From Streptomyces capillispiralis (lineage in GTDB: Bacteria; Actinomycetota; Actinomycetes; Streptomycetales; Streptomycetaceae), in the NCBI RefSeq assembly GCF_007829875.1, contig NZ_VIWV01000001.1:5860501-5924500 (forward strand): a DNA stretch of 64,000 nt, in the 5' to 3' direction. The notes under the pieces are model-generated. The model saw only the letters and a program-made list of their open reading frames with translations. It had not been told where the DNA came from and made no database searches. The stretch's first letter is position 1. Every line of letters starts with the position of its first letter. This document shows, piece after piece, positions 33,773 through 42,268 of this stretch. The position numbers and the translations under genes are program-made.

Positions 33773-35505
33773 GCATCCTCAACGAACCCCAGGGTGCCGC
33801 GGCAGCGGAGGACTCGTACGAGAACGAGCTGCCGGTACGGCGCAGGCATCCCGGCAACGTCGTGGTCAAGTGGCTGACGACCACGGACCACAAGACGATC
33901 GGCACGCTGTACTTGGTGACGTCGTTCGCGTTCTTCTGCATCGGTGGCGTCATGGCTCTGGTCATGCGCGCCGAGCTGGCCCGGCCGGGCCTGCAGATCA
34001 TGTCGAACGAGCAGTTCAACCAGGCGTTCACGATGCACGGCACGATCATGCTGCTGATGTTCGCGACGCCGCTGTTCGCCGGATTCGCCAACTGGATCAT
34101 GCCGCTGCAGATCGGCGCGCCCGACGTGGCGTTCCCGCGGCTGAACATGTTCGCCTACTGGCTGTACCTGTTCGGCTCGCTCATCGCGGTCGGTGGCTTC
34201 CTCACCCCGGACGGCGCGGCCGACTTCGGCTGGTTCGCCTACTCCCCGCTGTCGGACGCGGTCCGCTCGCCGGGCATCGGCGCCGACATGTGGATCATGG
34301 GTCTGGCCTTCTCCGGCTTCGGCACGATCCTCGGCTCGGTCAACTTCATCACCACGATCATCTGCATGCGCGCCCCGGGCATGACGATGTTCCGCATGCC
34401 GATCTTCACCTGGAACGTGCTGCTGACCGGTGTGCTGGTCCTGCTCGCCTTCCCCGTCCTGGCCGCGGCGCTGTTCGCGCTCGAGGCGGACCGCAAGTTC
34501 GGCGCGCACATCTTCGACTCGGCCAACGGAGGGGCGCTGCTGTGGCAGCACCTGTTCTGGTTCTTCGGCCATCCCGAGGTGTACATCATCGCGCTGCCGT
34601 TCTTCGGCATCATCAGTGAGGTCATCCCGGTCTTCTCCCGCAAGCCGATCTTCGGCTACATGGGTCTGATCGGCGCGACGATCGCGATCGCGGGTCTGTC
34701 GGTGACGGTGTGGGCCCACCACATGTACGTGACCGGCGGTGTGCTGCTGCCGTTCTTCTCCTTCATGACCTTCCTGATCGCGGTCCCCACTGGTGTGAAG
34801 TTCTTCAACTGGCTCGGCACCATGTGGAAGGGGTCCCTGTCCTTCGAGACCCCGATGCTGTGGTCGATGGGCTTCCTGATCACCTTCCTCTTCGGTGGTC
34901 TGACGGGCGTCATCCTGGCCTCGCCGCCGCTGGACTTCCACGTGTCCGACAGCTACTTCGTGGTGGCGCACTTCCACTACGTGGTGTTCGGCACCGTGGT
35001 CTTCGCGATGTTCGCCGGCTTCCACTTCTGGTGGCCGAAGTTCACCGGCAAGATGCTCGACGAGCGCCTGGGCAAGATCACCTTCTGGACGCTGTTCATC
35101 GGCTTCCACGGCACCTTCCTCGTCCAGCACTGGCTGGGTGCCGAGGGCATGCCGCGCCGGTACGCGGACTACCTCGCGGCCGACGGCTTCACCGCGCTGA
35201 ACACCGTCTCCACGATCGCCTCGTTCCTGCTCGGCCTGTCGATCCTGCCGTTCTTCTACAACATCTGGAAGACGGCCAAGTACGGCAAGCCGGTCGGCGT
35301 CGACGACCCGTGGGGCTACGGCCGCTCCCTGGAGTGGGCGACCTCCTGCCCGCCGCCGCGGCACAACTTCCTCACCCTGCCGCGGATCCGCAGTGAATCC
35401 CCGGCGTTCGACCTGCACCACCCGGAGATCGCCGCGCTCGACGAGCTCGAGAACGCCGGTCACGGCGAGAAGGCCCTCGCTGGGGGCAAGGAGGCCGGCA
35501 AGTGA
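33769..35505 (+). CDS. ctaD: Cytochrome c oxidase subunit I (aa3-type)
   Basis: The 578-aa heme-copper oxidase subunit carries heme a, heme a3 and CuB. It has 12 membrane segments. Heme a and a3/CuB ligands are visible in TMHGTIMLLMF, WFFGHPEVYIIALP (K/D-channel and cross-linked Tyr region), VWAHHMYVTG and VAHFHYVVFGT. The cytoplasmic C-terminus is hydrophilic. It starts at GTG 33769, overlapping ctaC by 4 nt, and its stop overlaps the ctaF start. With ctaC, ctaF and ctaE it makes the oxidase that couples with qcrCAB. Confidence 0.98.
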   Translation: MSILNEPQGAAAAEDSYENELPVRRRHPGNVVVKWLTTTDHKTIGTLYLVTSFAFFCIGGVMALVMRAELARPGLQIMSNEQFNQAFTMHGTIMLLMFATPLFAGFANWIMPLQIGAPDVAFPRLNMFAYWLYLFGSLIAVGGFLTPDGAADFGWFAYSPLSDAVRSPGIGADMWIMGLAFSGFGTILGSVNFITTIICMRAPGMTMFRMPIFTWNVLLTGVLVLLAFPVLAAALFALEADRKFGAHIFDSANGGALLWQHLFWFFGHPEVYIIALPFFGIISEVIPVFSRKPIFGYMGLIGATIAIAGLSVTVWAHHMYVTGGVLLPFFSFMTFLIAVPTGVKFFNWLGTMWKGSLSFETPMLWSMGFLITFLFGGLTGVILASPPLDFHVSDSYFVVAHFHYVVFGTVVFAMFAGFHFWWPKFTGKMLDERLGKITFWTLFIGFHGTFLVQHWLGAEGMPRRYADYLAADGFTALNTVSTIASFLLGLSILPFFYNIWKTAKYGKPVGVDDPWGYGRSLEWATSCPPPRHNFLTLPRIRSESPAFDLHHPEIAALDELENAGHGEKALAGGKEAGK

Positions 35506-35900
35506 AGATCCAGGGCAAGATGTTCATGTGGCTGAGCGTCTTCCTCCTCGCCATGGCGGTCGTCTATGGCGTGTGGTCGAAGGAGCCGGCCGGCACCACC
35601 GCCCTCTTCCTGGCCTTCGGCCTGGCCATCATGATCGGCTTCTACCTGGGCTTCACGGCCAAGCGGGTGGACGTCGGGGCGCAGGACGACAAGGAGGCGG
35701 ACGTCGCCGACGACGCCGGCGAGGTCGGGTTCTTCAGCCCGCACAGCTGGCAGCCGCTCTCCCTGGCCGTCGGCGGTGCCTTCGCCTTCATGGCCGTCGC
35801 GATCGGCTGGTGGCTGATGTACTTCTCGGCGCCGCTGCTCCTGATCGGCATCTGGGGCTGGGTCTTCGAGTACTACCGCGGTGAGAACCGCACCCAGTAG
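35502..35900 (+). CDS. ctaF: Cytochrome c oxidase subunit IV (actinobacterial)
   Basis: The 132-aa membrane protein has four hydrophobic segments (MFMWLSVFLLAMAVVYGVW, TTALFLAFGLAIMIGFYLG, LSLAVGGAFAFMAVAIGWW, FSAPLLLIGIWGWVFEYY). It is the actinobacterial fourth subunit of the aa3 oxidase; it holds no cofactor and stabilises the complex. The GTG start overlaps the ctaD stop by 4 nt, so translation is coupled. A terminator follows 17 nt after its stop. Confidence 0.95.
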   Translation: MKIQGKMFMWLSVFLLAMAVVYGVWSKEPAGTTALFLAFGLAIMIGFYLGFTAKRVDVGAQDDKEADVADDAGEVGFFSPHSWQPLSLAVGGAFAFMAVAIGWWLMYFSAPLLLIGIWGWVFEYYRGENRTQ

Positions 35901-35917
35901 CACACGGCACCGCACTC

Positions 35918-35955
35918 AGGGGCCCGGACACTCCGTCAGGAGCGTCCGGGCCCCT
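35918..35955 (+). terminator. Terminator of the ctaCDF operon
   Basis: A perfect 12-bp stem (35918-35929 with 35944-35955) encloses a loop that itself contains a CTCC/GGAG stem. Confidence 0.88.
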
Positions 35956-36017
35956 CGCGTCGTCCGCCCGCCTCACCCGTTCGGGCCGCCCAGGCAGCCG
36001 TGGCCGGTACGGCTTCC

Positions 36018-36023
36018 TAGCGT
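36018..36023 (+). promoter_or_regulatory. -10 box TAGCGT, predicted leaderless start of the L,D-transpeptidase gene
   Basis: TAGCGT is followed by 6 nt and the ATG at 36030. The GAGG in between is too close to the ATG to work as a ribosome binding site. Confidence 0.5.
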
Positions 36024-36029
36024 GAGGCC

Positions 36030-37310
36030 ATGAGACACACAGAGTCCCCTCGCGGCGCGTCCGCCGGCCGCCCGAGCCGCGTCGCCGGCTGCGCGCTGCT
36101 GGTGATCGCCCTCGGCGCGGGCGCCACCGGCTGCGCCTCGGACGGCAACCCGCTGTCCGCGGAGCCGTACGACGCGGCGGACCGGATCTCCTTCAGCGGG
36201 TCCGTCGAGGCGGGCGGGCGGGCCGACCCCGACCAGCCCCTGGAAGTCGTCGCCGAGGACTCCGGCGGCCGCATCACGGACGTCACCGCCGTGGACGCCT
36301 CCGGGCGCCACGTGGCGGGCGAACTGGCCGCCGACGGCAGCCGCTGGCACAGCACCTCCCCGCTCGCCGCCGACGCCCGGTACACGGTCCGGGTGAGCAC
36401 CGAGGACGAGGACGGGGCGCCCGGCCGCAAGGTCCTCACCTTCACCACCGGCAAGCCCGCCACCACCCCGCGCCTGGACGTCACCTTCGGCCCCGGCACG
36501 GGCACCTACGGCGTCGGCCAGCCCGTCACCGCCGAGCTGAGCGCACCCGTGAAGGACCCCGCCCAGCGGGCCGTCGTCGAACGCGCCCTGAAGGTCGAGT
36601 CCACGCCCGCCGTGATCGGCTCCTGGCACTGGGTGGACGACAGGAAGCTCCACTACCGCCCGCACGACTTCTGGCCCGCCCACGCCACGATCAGCGTGCG
36701 CGGCGCCCTCGACGGCATCAAGATCAACGACCGGCTCCGGGGCGGCCCGGCCGAGCCCCTGACCTTCCGCACCGGCGACCGGGTGATAGCCGTCACCGAC
36801 GCCGCCGCCCACCAGCTGACGGTCTACAAGAACGACCAGGAGCTCAGGAAGATCCCGGTCACCACCGGCAAGCCCGGCTTCGAGACCCGCAACGGCGTCA
36901 AGGTCGTCCTGGGCAAGGAACGCTTCGTACGTATGCGCAGCACCACCGTCGGCATCGCCGAGGGCTCCGCGGAGTCGTACGACCTGGACGTCCACTTCGC
37001 CACCCGGGTGACCTGGAGCGGCGAGTACGTGCACGCCGCCCCGTGGTCCGTCGGCTCCCAGGGCTACGCCAACGTCAGCCACGGCTGCGTCGGCATGAAC
37101 ACCGACAACGCCCAGTGGTTCTTCGACACCGTCCGGGAGGGCGACGTCGTCAAGGTGGTGAACTCGGCCGGCGACAGCATGGAGCCCTTCGGCAACGGCT
37201 ACGGCGACTGGAACCTGGACTGGCCCGCGTGGCAGGCGGGCAGCGCCCTGACCCCCGGCACGACCCGCAGCCCCCAGGAGACGGCCCGTCTCAGGCCCAC
37301 GGCCGCATGA
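36030..37310 (+). CDS. L,D-transpeptidase lipoprotein (YkuD domain, Ig-like N-terminus)
   Basis: The 426-aa exported protein has a signal peptide with a lipobox (GATGC, Cys about 35), two Ig-like domains (about 50-250) and a YkuD catalytic domain with the nucleophile in SHGCVGMN (usual form SHGCVRM/L; here Gly replaces the Arg). It makes 3-3 cross-links in peptidoglycan, like mycobacterial LdtMt2 with the same layout. A WNLDWPAW segment follows the active site. It is convergent with the receiver-like gene, with only 13 nt between stops. Confidence 0.93.
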   Translation: MRHTESPRGASAGRPSRVAGCALLVIALGAGATGCASDGNPLSAEPYDAADRISFSGSVEAGGRADPDQPLEVVAEDSGGRITDVTAVDASGRHVAGELAADGSRWHSTSPLAADARYTVRVSTEDEDGAPGRKVLTFTTGKPATTPRLDVTFGPGTGTYGVGQPVTAELSAPVKDPAQRAVVERALKVESTPAVIGSWHWVDDRKLHYRPHDFWPAHATISVRGALDGIKINDRLRGGPAEPLTFRTGDRVIAVTDAAAHQLTVYKNDQELRKIPVTTGKPGFETRNGVKVVLGKERFVRMRSTTVGIAEGSAESYDLDVHFATRVTWSGEYVHAAPWSVGSQGYANVSHGCVGMNTDNAQWFFDTVREGDVVKVVNSAGDSMEPFGNGYGDWNLDWPAWQAGSALTPGTTRSPQETARLRPTAA

Positions 37311-37323
37311 CCCCAGCCGCGGG

Positions 37324-37728
37324 CTAGAGGGCGCCCTGCAAGGACGTCCGACGCAGCAGCGACGCCAGCGCCGAGGCGAACTCCACCGGCTCCACCGGCA
37401 GCGTCACCGCGGCCTCCGCGCGGCTCCACGTCGCCAGCCAGGCGTCCTGCGGCCGCCCGATGAGGAGCAGCACCGGCGGGCAGTTGAAGATCTCGTCCTT
37501 GATCTGCCGGCACATCCCCATGCCGCCCATCGGCACGGCCTCGCCGTCCAGCACGCACACGTCGATGCCGCCCCGGTCCAGCTCCGCCAGCACGGCCGCC
37601 GGGGTGGCGCACTCCACGAACTCCACGACGGGCACGTCCGGCGCCGGCCGCCGCCCGGTCGCGAGCCGCACCTGCTCCCGGGTGTTGGCGTCGTCGCTGT
37701 AGACCAGCACCGTGGCGGTCGCCTGCAT
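37324..37728 (-). CDS. Orphan receiver-like protein
   Basis: The 134-aa protein is a single response-regulator receiver-type fold: VLVYSDDANTREQVRLAT (acidic pocket DD), VCVLDGEAVPMGGM (position of the phosphoacceptor Asp), PPVLLLIG and a C-terminal helix. The usual Lys near the end (KPF) is missing; TLPVEPVEF stands there. No output domain is present. It may be a phosphorylation-independent or partner-binding receiver. It diverges from ctaE, sharing a 215-nt region, so it could be linked to respiratory control, but that is only positional. Confidence 0.85.
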   Translation of the reverse strand: MQATATVLVYSDDANTREQVRLATGRRPAPDVPVVEFVECATPAAVLAELDRGGIDVCVLDGEAVPMGGMGMCRQIKDEIFNCPPVLLLIGRPQDAWLATWSRAEAAVTLPVEPVEFASALASLLRRTSLQGAL

Positions 37729-37927
37729 TGTTCCTCCACGCGTAAGAGAGAGGGCACGGCTCTGTCGGGAACTTCGGGTACCGATGGCGCGGATGCTACC
37801 CCTTCCCGCCCCTTGTCAACACTGGTTCGGACACGGCTTCGAAGGGGCGTCCGGTGGGCCATCCGGGCAGTACAGGACGGGCGAACACACCGAACGGCAC
37901 CCCCGGGAGTGAGGGCGGGATAAGCGA

Positions 37928-37942
37928 CCGACATAATGTCGG
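37928..37942. promoter_or_regulatory. 15-bp palindrome at the ctaE -10/start codon
   Basis: CCGACAT-A-ATGTCGG is perfect (7-bp arms, one central base) and ends 1 nt before the ctaE GTG. It contains CATAAT/TAATGT, the best -10 candidates, so a bound protein would block transcription initiation of the ctaE-qcrCAB operon. No ribosome binding site is visible. Confidence 0.6.
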
Positions 37943-37943
37943 C

Positions 37944-38555
37944 GTGGCGACAGCAACGACAGTAGATACCGGGCACGCGCACCCGTCGGTCAACCGGCCG
38001 AACCTCACCAGCGTCGGAACCATCATCTGGCTGAGTTCCGAGCTGATGTTCTTCGCGGCCCTCTTCGCGATGTACTTCACCCTGCGATCGGTGACCGGTC
38101 CGGAGTTCTGGGCCGAGAAGGCCGACACCCTGAACTTCCCGTTCTCGGCGACGAACACCACGATCCTGGTGCTCTCCTCGCTCACCTGCCAGCTCGGCGT
38201 CTTCGCCGCCGAGCGCGGTGACGTGAAGAAGCTCCGGATGTGGTTCATCGTCACCTTCATCATGGGTGCGATCTTCATCGGCGGTCAGGTCTTCGAGTAC
38301 ACCGAGCTGGTCAAGCACGAGGGCCTGTCCCTCTCCTCCGACCCGTACGGCTCGGTCTTCTACCTGACGACCGGCTTCCACGGCCTGCACGTGACGGGCG
38401 GTCTCATCGCCTTCCTGCTGGTCCTGGGCCGGACCTACGCGGCGCGGAGGTTCACCCACGAGCAGGCGACCGCGGCCATCGTCGTGTCCTACTACTGGCA
38501 CTTCGTCGATGTCGTCTGGATCGGCCTCTTCGCCACGATCTACATGATCAAGTAG
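37944..38555 (+). CDS. ctaE: Cytochrome c oxidase subunit III (aa3-type)
   Basis: The 203-aa subunit III has five to six membrane segments with the family features IIWLSSELMFFAALFAMYF, HGLHVTGG and YYWHFVDVVWIGLF. It holds no redox metal and supports subunit I. The start is the GTG at 37944, apparently leaderless. It heads the ctaE-qcrC-qcrA-qcrB operon (80 nt to qcrC), the arrangement typical of actinobacteria with a bcc-aa3 supercomplex. Confidence 0.97.
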   Translation: MATATTVDTGHAHPSVNRPNLTSVGTIIWLSSELMFFAALFAMYFTLRSVTGPEFWAEKADTLNFPFSATNTTILVLSSLTCQLGVFAAERGDVKKLRMWFIVTFIMGAIFIGGQVFEYTELVKHEGLSLSSDPYGSVFYLTTGFHGLHVTGGLIAFLLVLGRTYAARRFTHEQATAAIVVSYYWHFVDVVWIGLFATIYMIK

Positions 38556-38635
38556 CCGGGCCCACATCCGCGCGCGCCGAACCGGCGCACCCACCAGAAG
38601 CATCGACGCAGAAGATCCTGACACCGGGGTAATCC

Positions 38636-39448
38636 GTGAAAAAGCTCTCCGCACGACGACGCCACCCGCTGGCGGCGCTCGTCGTCCTACTCCTCGCGCT
38701 GGCATGCACCGGGGGGCTGTACGCCGTGTTCGCACCCGCGGACAAGGCGCAGGCCGACGAAACCGCCCAGTCCCTCACCATCGAGGAGGGCAAGAAGCTC
38801 TACTCGGTCGGCTGCGCCAGCTGCCACGGCACCGGAGGTCAGGGCACGTCCGACGGCCCGAGCCTGGTGGGCGTGGGCGCCGCGGCCGTCGACTTCCAGG
38901 TGAGCACCGGCCGCATGCCGGCCGCCACCTCGCAGGCCGCGCAGATCCCGGACAAGCCGGCCGTCTACACGCAGGCCGAGATCGACCAGCTGGCGGCCTA
39001 CATCGCCTCCCTGGGCGCCGGGCCGGCCATCCCGACCGCCGAGCAGTACGGCCCCGAGGGTGCCGACATCGCCAAGGGCGGTGAGCTGTTCCGCAACAAC
39101 TGCGCCCAGTGCCACAACTTCACGGGCAAGGGCGGCGCGCTCACGCACGGCAAGTACGCCCCCTCCCTGGAGGGCGTCGCTCCCAAGCACATCTACGAGG
39201 CCATGCTCACCGGCCCGCAGAACATGCCCTCCTTCCCCGACAGCACGCTGTCGGAGCAGAACAAGAAGGACGTCATCGCGTACCTGCACGCGGTCAACGG
39301 CGAGGAGACCGAGAGCCCCGGCGGCCTGGAGCTGGGCGGTCTCGGCCCGGTCTCCGAGGGTCTGTTCGCGTGGATCTTCGGACTCGGCGCGCTGATCGCG
39401 GTCGCCGTCTGGGTCGCCGCTCGGACCGCAAAGGCCAAGAAGTCATGA
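38636..39448 (+). CDS. qcrC: Cytochrome bc1 complex diheme cytochrome c subunit
   Basis: The 270-aa protein has an N-terminal membrane anchor, two c-type heme sites (CASCH near residue 61 and CAQCH near residue 157) and a C-terminal transmembrane segment (about 240-262). The diheme form replaces a soluble cytochrome c and passes electrons directly to CuA of CtaC. GTG start at 38636. It overlaps qcrA by 4 nt (ATGA). Confidence 0.97.
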   Translation: MKKLSARRRHPLAALVVLLLALACTGGLYAVFAPADKAQADETAQSLTIEEGKKLYSVGCASCHGTGGQGTSDGPSLVGVGAAAVDFQVSTGRMPAATSQAAQIPDKPAVYTQAEIDQLAAYIASLGAGPAIPTAEQYGPEGADIAKGGELFRNNCAQCHNFTGKGGALTHGKYAPSLEGVAPKHIYEAMLTGPQNMPSFPDSTLSEQNKKDVIAYLHAVNGEETESPGGLELGGLGPVSEGLFAWIFGLGALIAVAVWVAARTAKAKKS

Positions 39449-40503
39449 GTAGCCAAGACATTCCTGAAGAGAACCTGCCCGCTGCGCAGGACACCACCCA
39501 CGGTGCGGTGAAGCTCGCGGACGAGAAGAACCCGTTCGCCGACCCGGGCCTGCCGCCCCACGAGCACCGAGTGCAGGACATCGACGAGCGGGCCGCCAAG
39601 CGGTCCGAGCGCACGGTCGCCCTGCTGTTCACGCTGTCGATGGTGGCCACCGTCGCCTTCATCGTCGCCTACGTGACGATCCCGGTCGACCGGTCGGTCT
39701 ACATCTTCCCGCTCGGTCACCTGAGCGCGCTGAACTTCGCGCTCGGCATGACCCTCGGTGTGGCCCTGTTCGCCATCGGCGCCGGCGCGGTCCACTGGGC
39801 CCGCACGCTGATGTCGGACCAGGAGCTCACCGACGAGCGGCACCCGATCGAGGCCGCCCCGGAGGTCCGGGCGAAGGTCATGGACGACTTCCGCCAGGGT
39901 GCCAAGGAGTCGGCGCTCGGCCGCCGCAAGCTGATCCGCAACACGATGTTCGGCGCGCTCGCCCTGTTCCCGCTCTCCGGCGTGGTGCTGCTGCGCGACC
40001 TCGGGCCGCTGCCCGGGACCAAGCTGCGCCACACCCTGTGGTCCAAGGGCAAGCTGCTCGTCAACATGAACACGAACGAGCCGCTGCGGCCGTCCGACAT
40101 CATCGTGGGCTCGCTGACCTTCGCCAAGCCCGAGGGCCTGGAGGAGCACGACCACGGCTTCCAGACGGAGATCGCCAAGGCCGCCCTGATGCTGGTCCGC
40201 ATCCAGCCGGACGACATCAAGGACAAGCGGTCGCTCGAGTGGTCGCACGAGGGGATCCTCGCGTACTCGAAGATCTGCACCCACGTCGGTTGCCCGATCT
40301 CCCTGTACGAGCAGCAGACGCACCACGCGCTGTGCCCCTGTCACCAGTCCACCTTCGACCTCGCCGACGGTGCCCGGGTGATCTTCGGCCCCGCCGGTCA
40401 CGCCCTGCCGCAGCTGCGCATCGACGTGAACGAAGACGGCTACCTCGAAGCGCGCGGCGACTTCGACGAGCCCGTCGGTCCTGCCTTCTGGGAGCGCGGA
40501 TGA
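39445..40503 (+). CDS. qcrA: Cytochrome bc1 complex Rieske iron-sulfur subunit
   Basis: The 352-aa subunit has three membrane segments (about 55-75, 90-112 and 165-185) and a C-terminal Rieske domain with the [2Fe-2S] motifs CTHVGC (about 279-284) and CPCHQS (about 297). It accepts electrons from menaquinol and passes them to heme c. The long N-terminus with three segments is characteristic of actinobacteria. ATG at 39445 overlaps qcrC; its stop overlaps the qcrB start by 4 nt. Confidence 0.97.
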   Translation: MSSQDIPEENLPAAQDTTHGAVKLADEKNPFADPGLPPHEHRVQDIDERAAKRSERTVALLFTLSMVATVAFIVAYVTIPVDRSVYIFPLGHLSALNFALGMTLGVALFAIGAGAVHWARTLMSDQELTDERHPIEAAPEVRAKVMDDFRQGAKESALGRRKLIRNTMFGALALFPLSGVVLLRDLGPLPGTKLRHTLWSKGKLLVNMNTNEPLRPSDIIVGSLTFAKPEGLEEHDHGFQTEIAKAALMLVRIQPDDIKDKRSLEWSHEGILAYSKICTHVGCPISLYEQQTHHALCPCHQSTFDLADGARVIFGPAGHALPQLRIDVNEDGYLEARGDFDEPVGPAFWERG

Positions 40504-42137
40504 GTACTACGACGACCCCCGAGTCCCGCTCCCGCGGGAAGGCTCCGGCCGGCGAGCGCGTCGCCGACTGGGCCGACGGCCGGCTGGGGATCTACTCCCT
40601 GGCCAAGGCCAACATGCGCAAGATCTTCCCCGACCACTGGTCGTTCATGCTGGGTGAGATCTGCCTCTACAGCTTCCTCATCATCATCCTCACGGGTGTG
40701 TACCTGACGCTGTTCTTCCACCCGTCGATGAACGAGGTGGAGTACCACGGCAGCTACGTCCCGCTGCAGGGCCAGCTGATGAGCGAGGCCTACAAGTCGA
40801 CGCTGGACATCAGCTTCGACGTCCGCGGCGGTCTGCTGATCCGGCAGATCCACCACTGGGCGGCGCTGGTCTTCCTGGCCGGCATGTTCGTGCACATGAT
40901 GCGCGTGTTCTTCACCGGCGCGTTCCGCAAGCCGCGTGAGATCAACTGGCTGTTCGGCTTCCTGCTGTTCGTCCTGGGCATGTTCACCGGTTTCACCGGC
41001 TACTCGCTCCCGGACGACCTGCTCTCCGGCACCGGTATCCGCTTCATGGAGGGCGCGATCCTGTCCGTGCCGATCGTCGGCACGTACATCTCGTTCTTCC
41101 TCTTCGGCGGCGAGTTCCCCGGCGACGACTTCGTGGCCCGGTTCTTCTCGATCCACGTCCTGCTGTTGCCGGGCATCATGCTCGGTCTCGTGGTGGCCCA
41201 CCTGATCCTGGTCTTCTACCACAAGCACACGCAGTTCGCGGGCCCCGGCAAGACCAACAACAACGTCGTCGGCATGCCGCTGCTGCCGGTCTACATGGCC
41301 AAGGCCGGAGGCTTCTTCTTCCTGGTCTTCGGTGTCCTCGCGGCCGTCTCGGCGATCGCCACGATCAACCCGATCTGGGCGCTCGGCCCGTACCGGCCGG
41401 ACATGGTCTCCACCGGCGCCCAGCCCGACTGGTACATGGGCTTCTCCGAGGGCCTGATCCGTGTCATGCCGGGCTGGGAGATCAACTTCTGGGGCCACAC
41501 GCTCGTCCTGGGCGTGTTCATCCCGCTGCTGATCTTCCCGCTGGTCCTGGTCGCCATCGCGGTGTACCCGTTCATCGAGTCCTGGGTCACCGGCGACAAG
41601 CGCGAGCACCACATCCTGGACCGCCCGCGCAACGCCCCGACGCGCACCGCCTTCGGCGTCGCCTGGATCACGCTGTACTTCGTGCTCCTGGTCGGTGGTG
41701 GCAACGACATCTGGGCCACCCACTTCCACCTGTCGATCAACGCCATCACCTGGTTCGTCCGGGTCGCGTTCTTCGTCGCCCCGGTCCTGGCGTTCATCGT
41801 CACCAAGCGGATCTGCCTCGGCCTCCAGCGCCGGGACAAGGACAAGGTGCTGCACGGCCGCGAGTCGGGCATCATCAAGCGCCTGCCGCACGGCGAGTTC
41901 ATCGAGGTCCACGAGCCGCTCAGCCAGGAGCAGCTGCACACCCTCACCGCGCACGAGCAGTACAAGCCGGTCGAGATCGGCCCGACGGTCGACGAGAACG
42001 GCGTCCGGCGCAAGGTGAAGGCGAGCGAGAAGCTGCGCGCCAAGCTGAGCAAGGGCTACTACGGCGAGGAAGCGCAGATCGCGAAGCCCACCGTCGAGGA
42101 GTACAAGGAGATCACCAGCGGCCACGGCCACCACTGA
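40500..42137 (+). CDS. qcrB: Cytochrome bc1 complex cytochrome b subunit
   Basis: The 545-aa cytochrome b binds two b hemes and the quinol sites. Histidine pairs are in RQIHHWAALVFLAGMFVHMMR and the second pair in FFSIHVLLLPGIMLGLVVAHL, spaced as in cytochrome b. The Qo motif appears as PDWYMG (PEWY in others). The ~110-residue hydrophilic C-terminal extension (KRLPHGEFIEVHEPLSQE ... ITSGHGHH) is typical of actinobacteria. The ATG at 40500 overlaps qcrA. A very strong terminator follows. Confidence 0.97.
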   Translation: MSTTTTPESRSRGKAPAGERVADWADGRLGIYSLAKANMRKIFPDHWSFMLGEICLYSFLIIILTGVYLTLFFHPSMNEVEYHGSYVPLQGQLMSEAYKSTLDISFDVRGGLLIRQIHHWAALVFLAGMFVHMMRVFFTGAFRKPREINWLFGFLLFVLGMFTGFTGYSLPDDLLSGTGIRFMEGAILSVPIVGTYISFFLFGGEFPGDDFVARFFSIHVLLLPGIMLGLVVAHLILVFYHKHTQFAGPGKTNNNVVGMPLLPVYMAKAGGFFFLVFGVLAAVSAIATINPIWALGPYRPDMVSTGAQPDWYMGFSEGLIRVMPGWEINFWGHTLVLGVFIPLLIFPLVLVAIAVYPFIESWVTGDKREHHILDRPRNAPTRTAFGVAWITLYFVLLVGGGNDIWATHFHLSINAITWFVRVAFFVAPVLAFIVTKRICLGLQRRDKDKVLHGRESGIIKRLPHGEFIEVHEPLSQEQLHTLTAHEQYKPVEIGPTVDENGVRRKVKASEKLRAKLSKGYYGEEAQIAKPTVEEYKEITSGHGHH

Positions 42138-42166
42138 TCCCCACCGCTCCACCGGCGTCGCCACAC

Positions 42167-42215
42167 GACGGCGAAGGGCCCCCGTCCGTTCTGCGGACGG
42201 GGGCCCTTCGCCGTC
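42167..42215 (+). terminator. Strong terminator of the ctaE-qcrCAB operon
   Basis: A perfect 22-bp stem (42167-42188 with 42194-42215) and 5-nt loop sit 30 nt after the qcrB stop codon. Confidence 0.93.
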
Positions 42216-42227
42216 CCCGGACCTGGA

Positions 42228-42233
42228 TAGGGT
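42228..42233 (+). promoter_or_regulatory. -10 box of trpD
   Basis: TAGGGT lies 35 nt before the trpD ATG, just after the terminator; CAGGAG is the ribosome binding site in between. Confidence 0.5.
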
Positions 42234-42268
42234 GGTCCCTGGAACCCCTACGACCATCAGGAGCGGCC

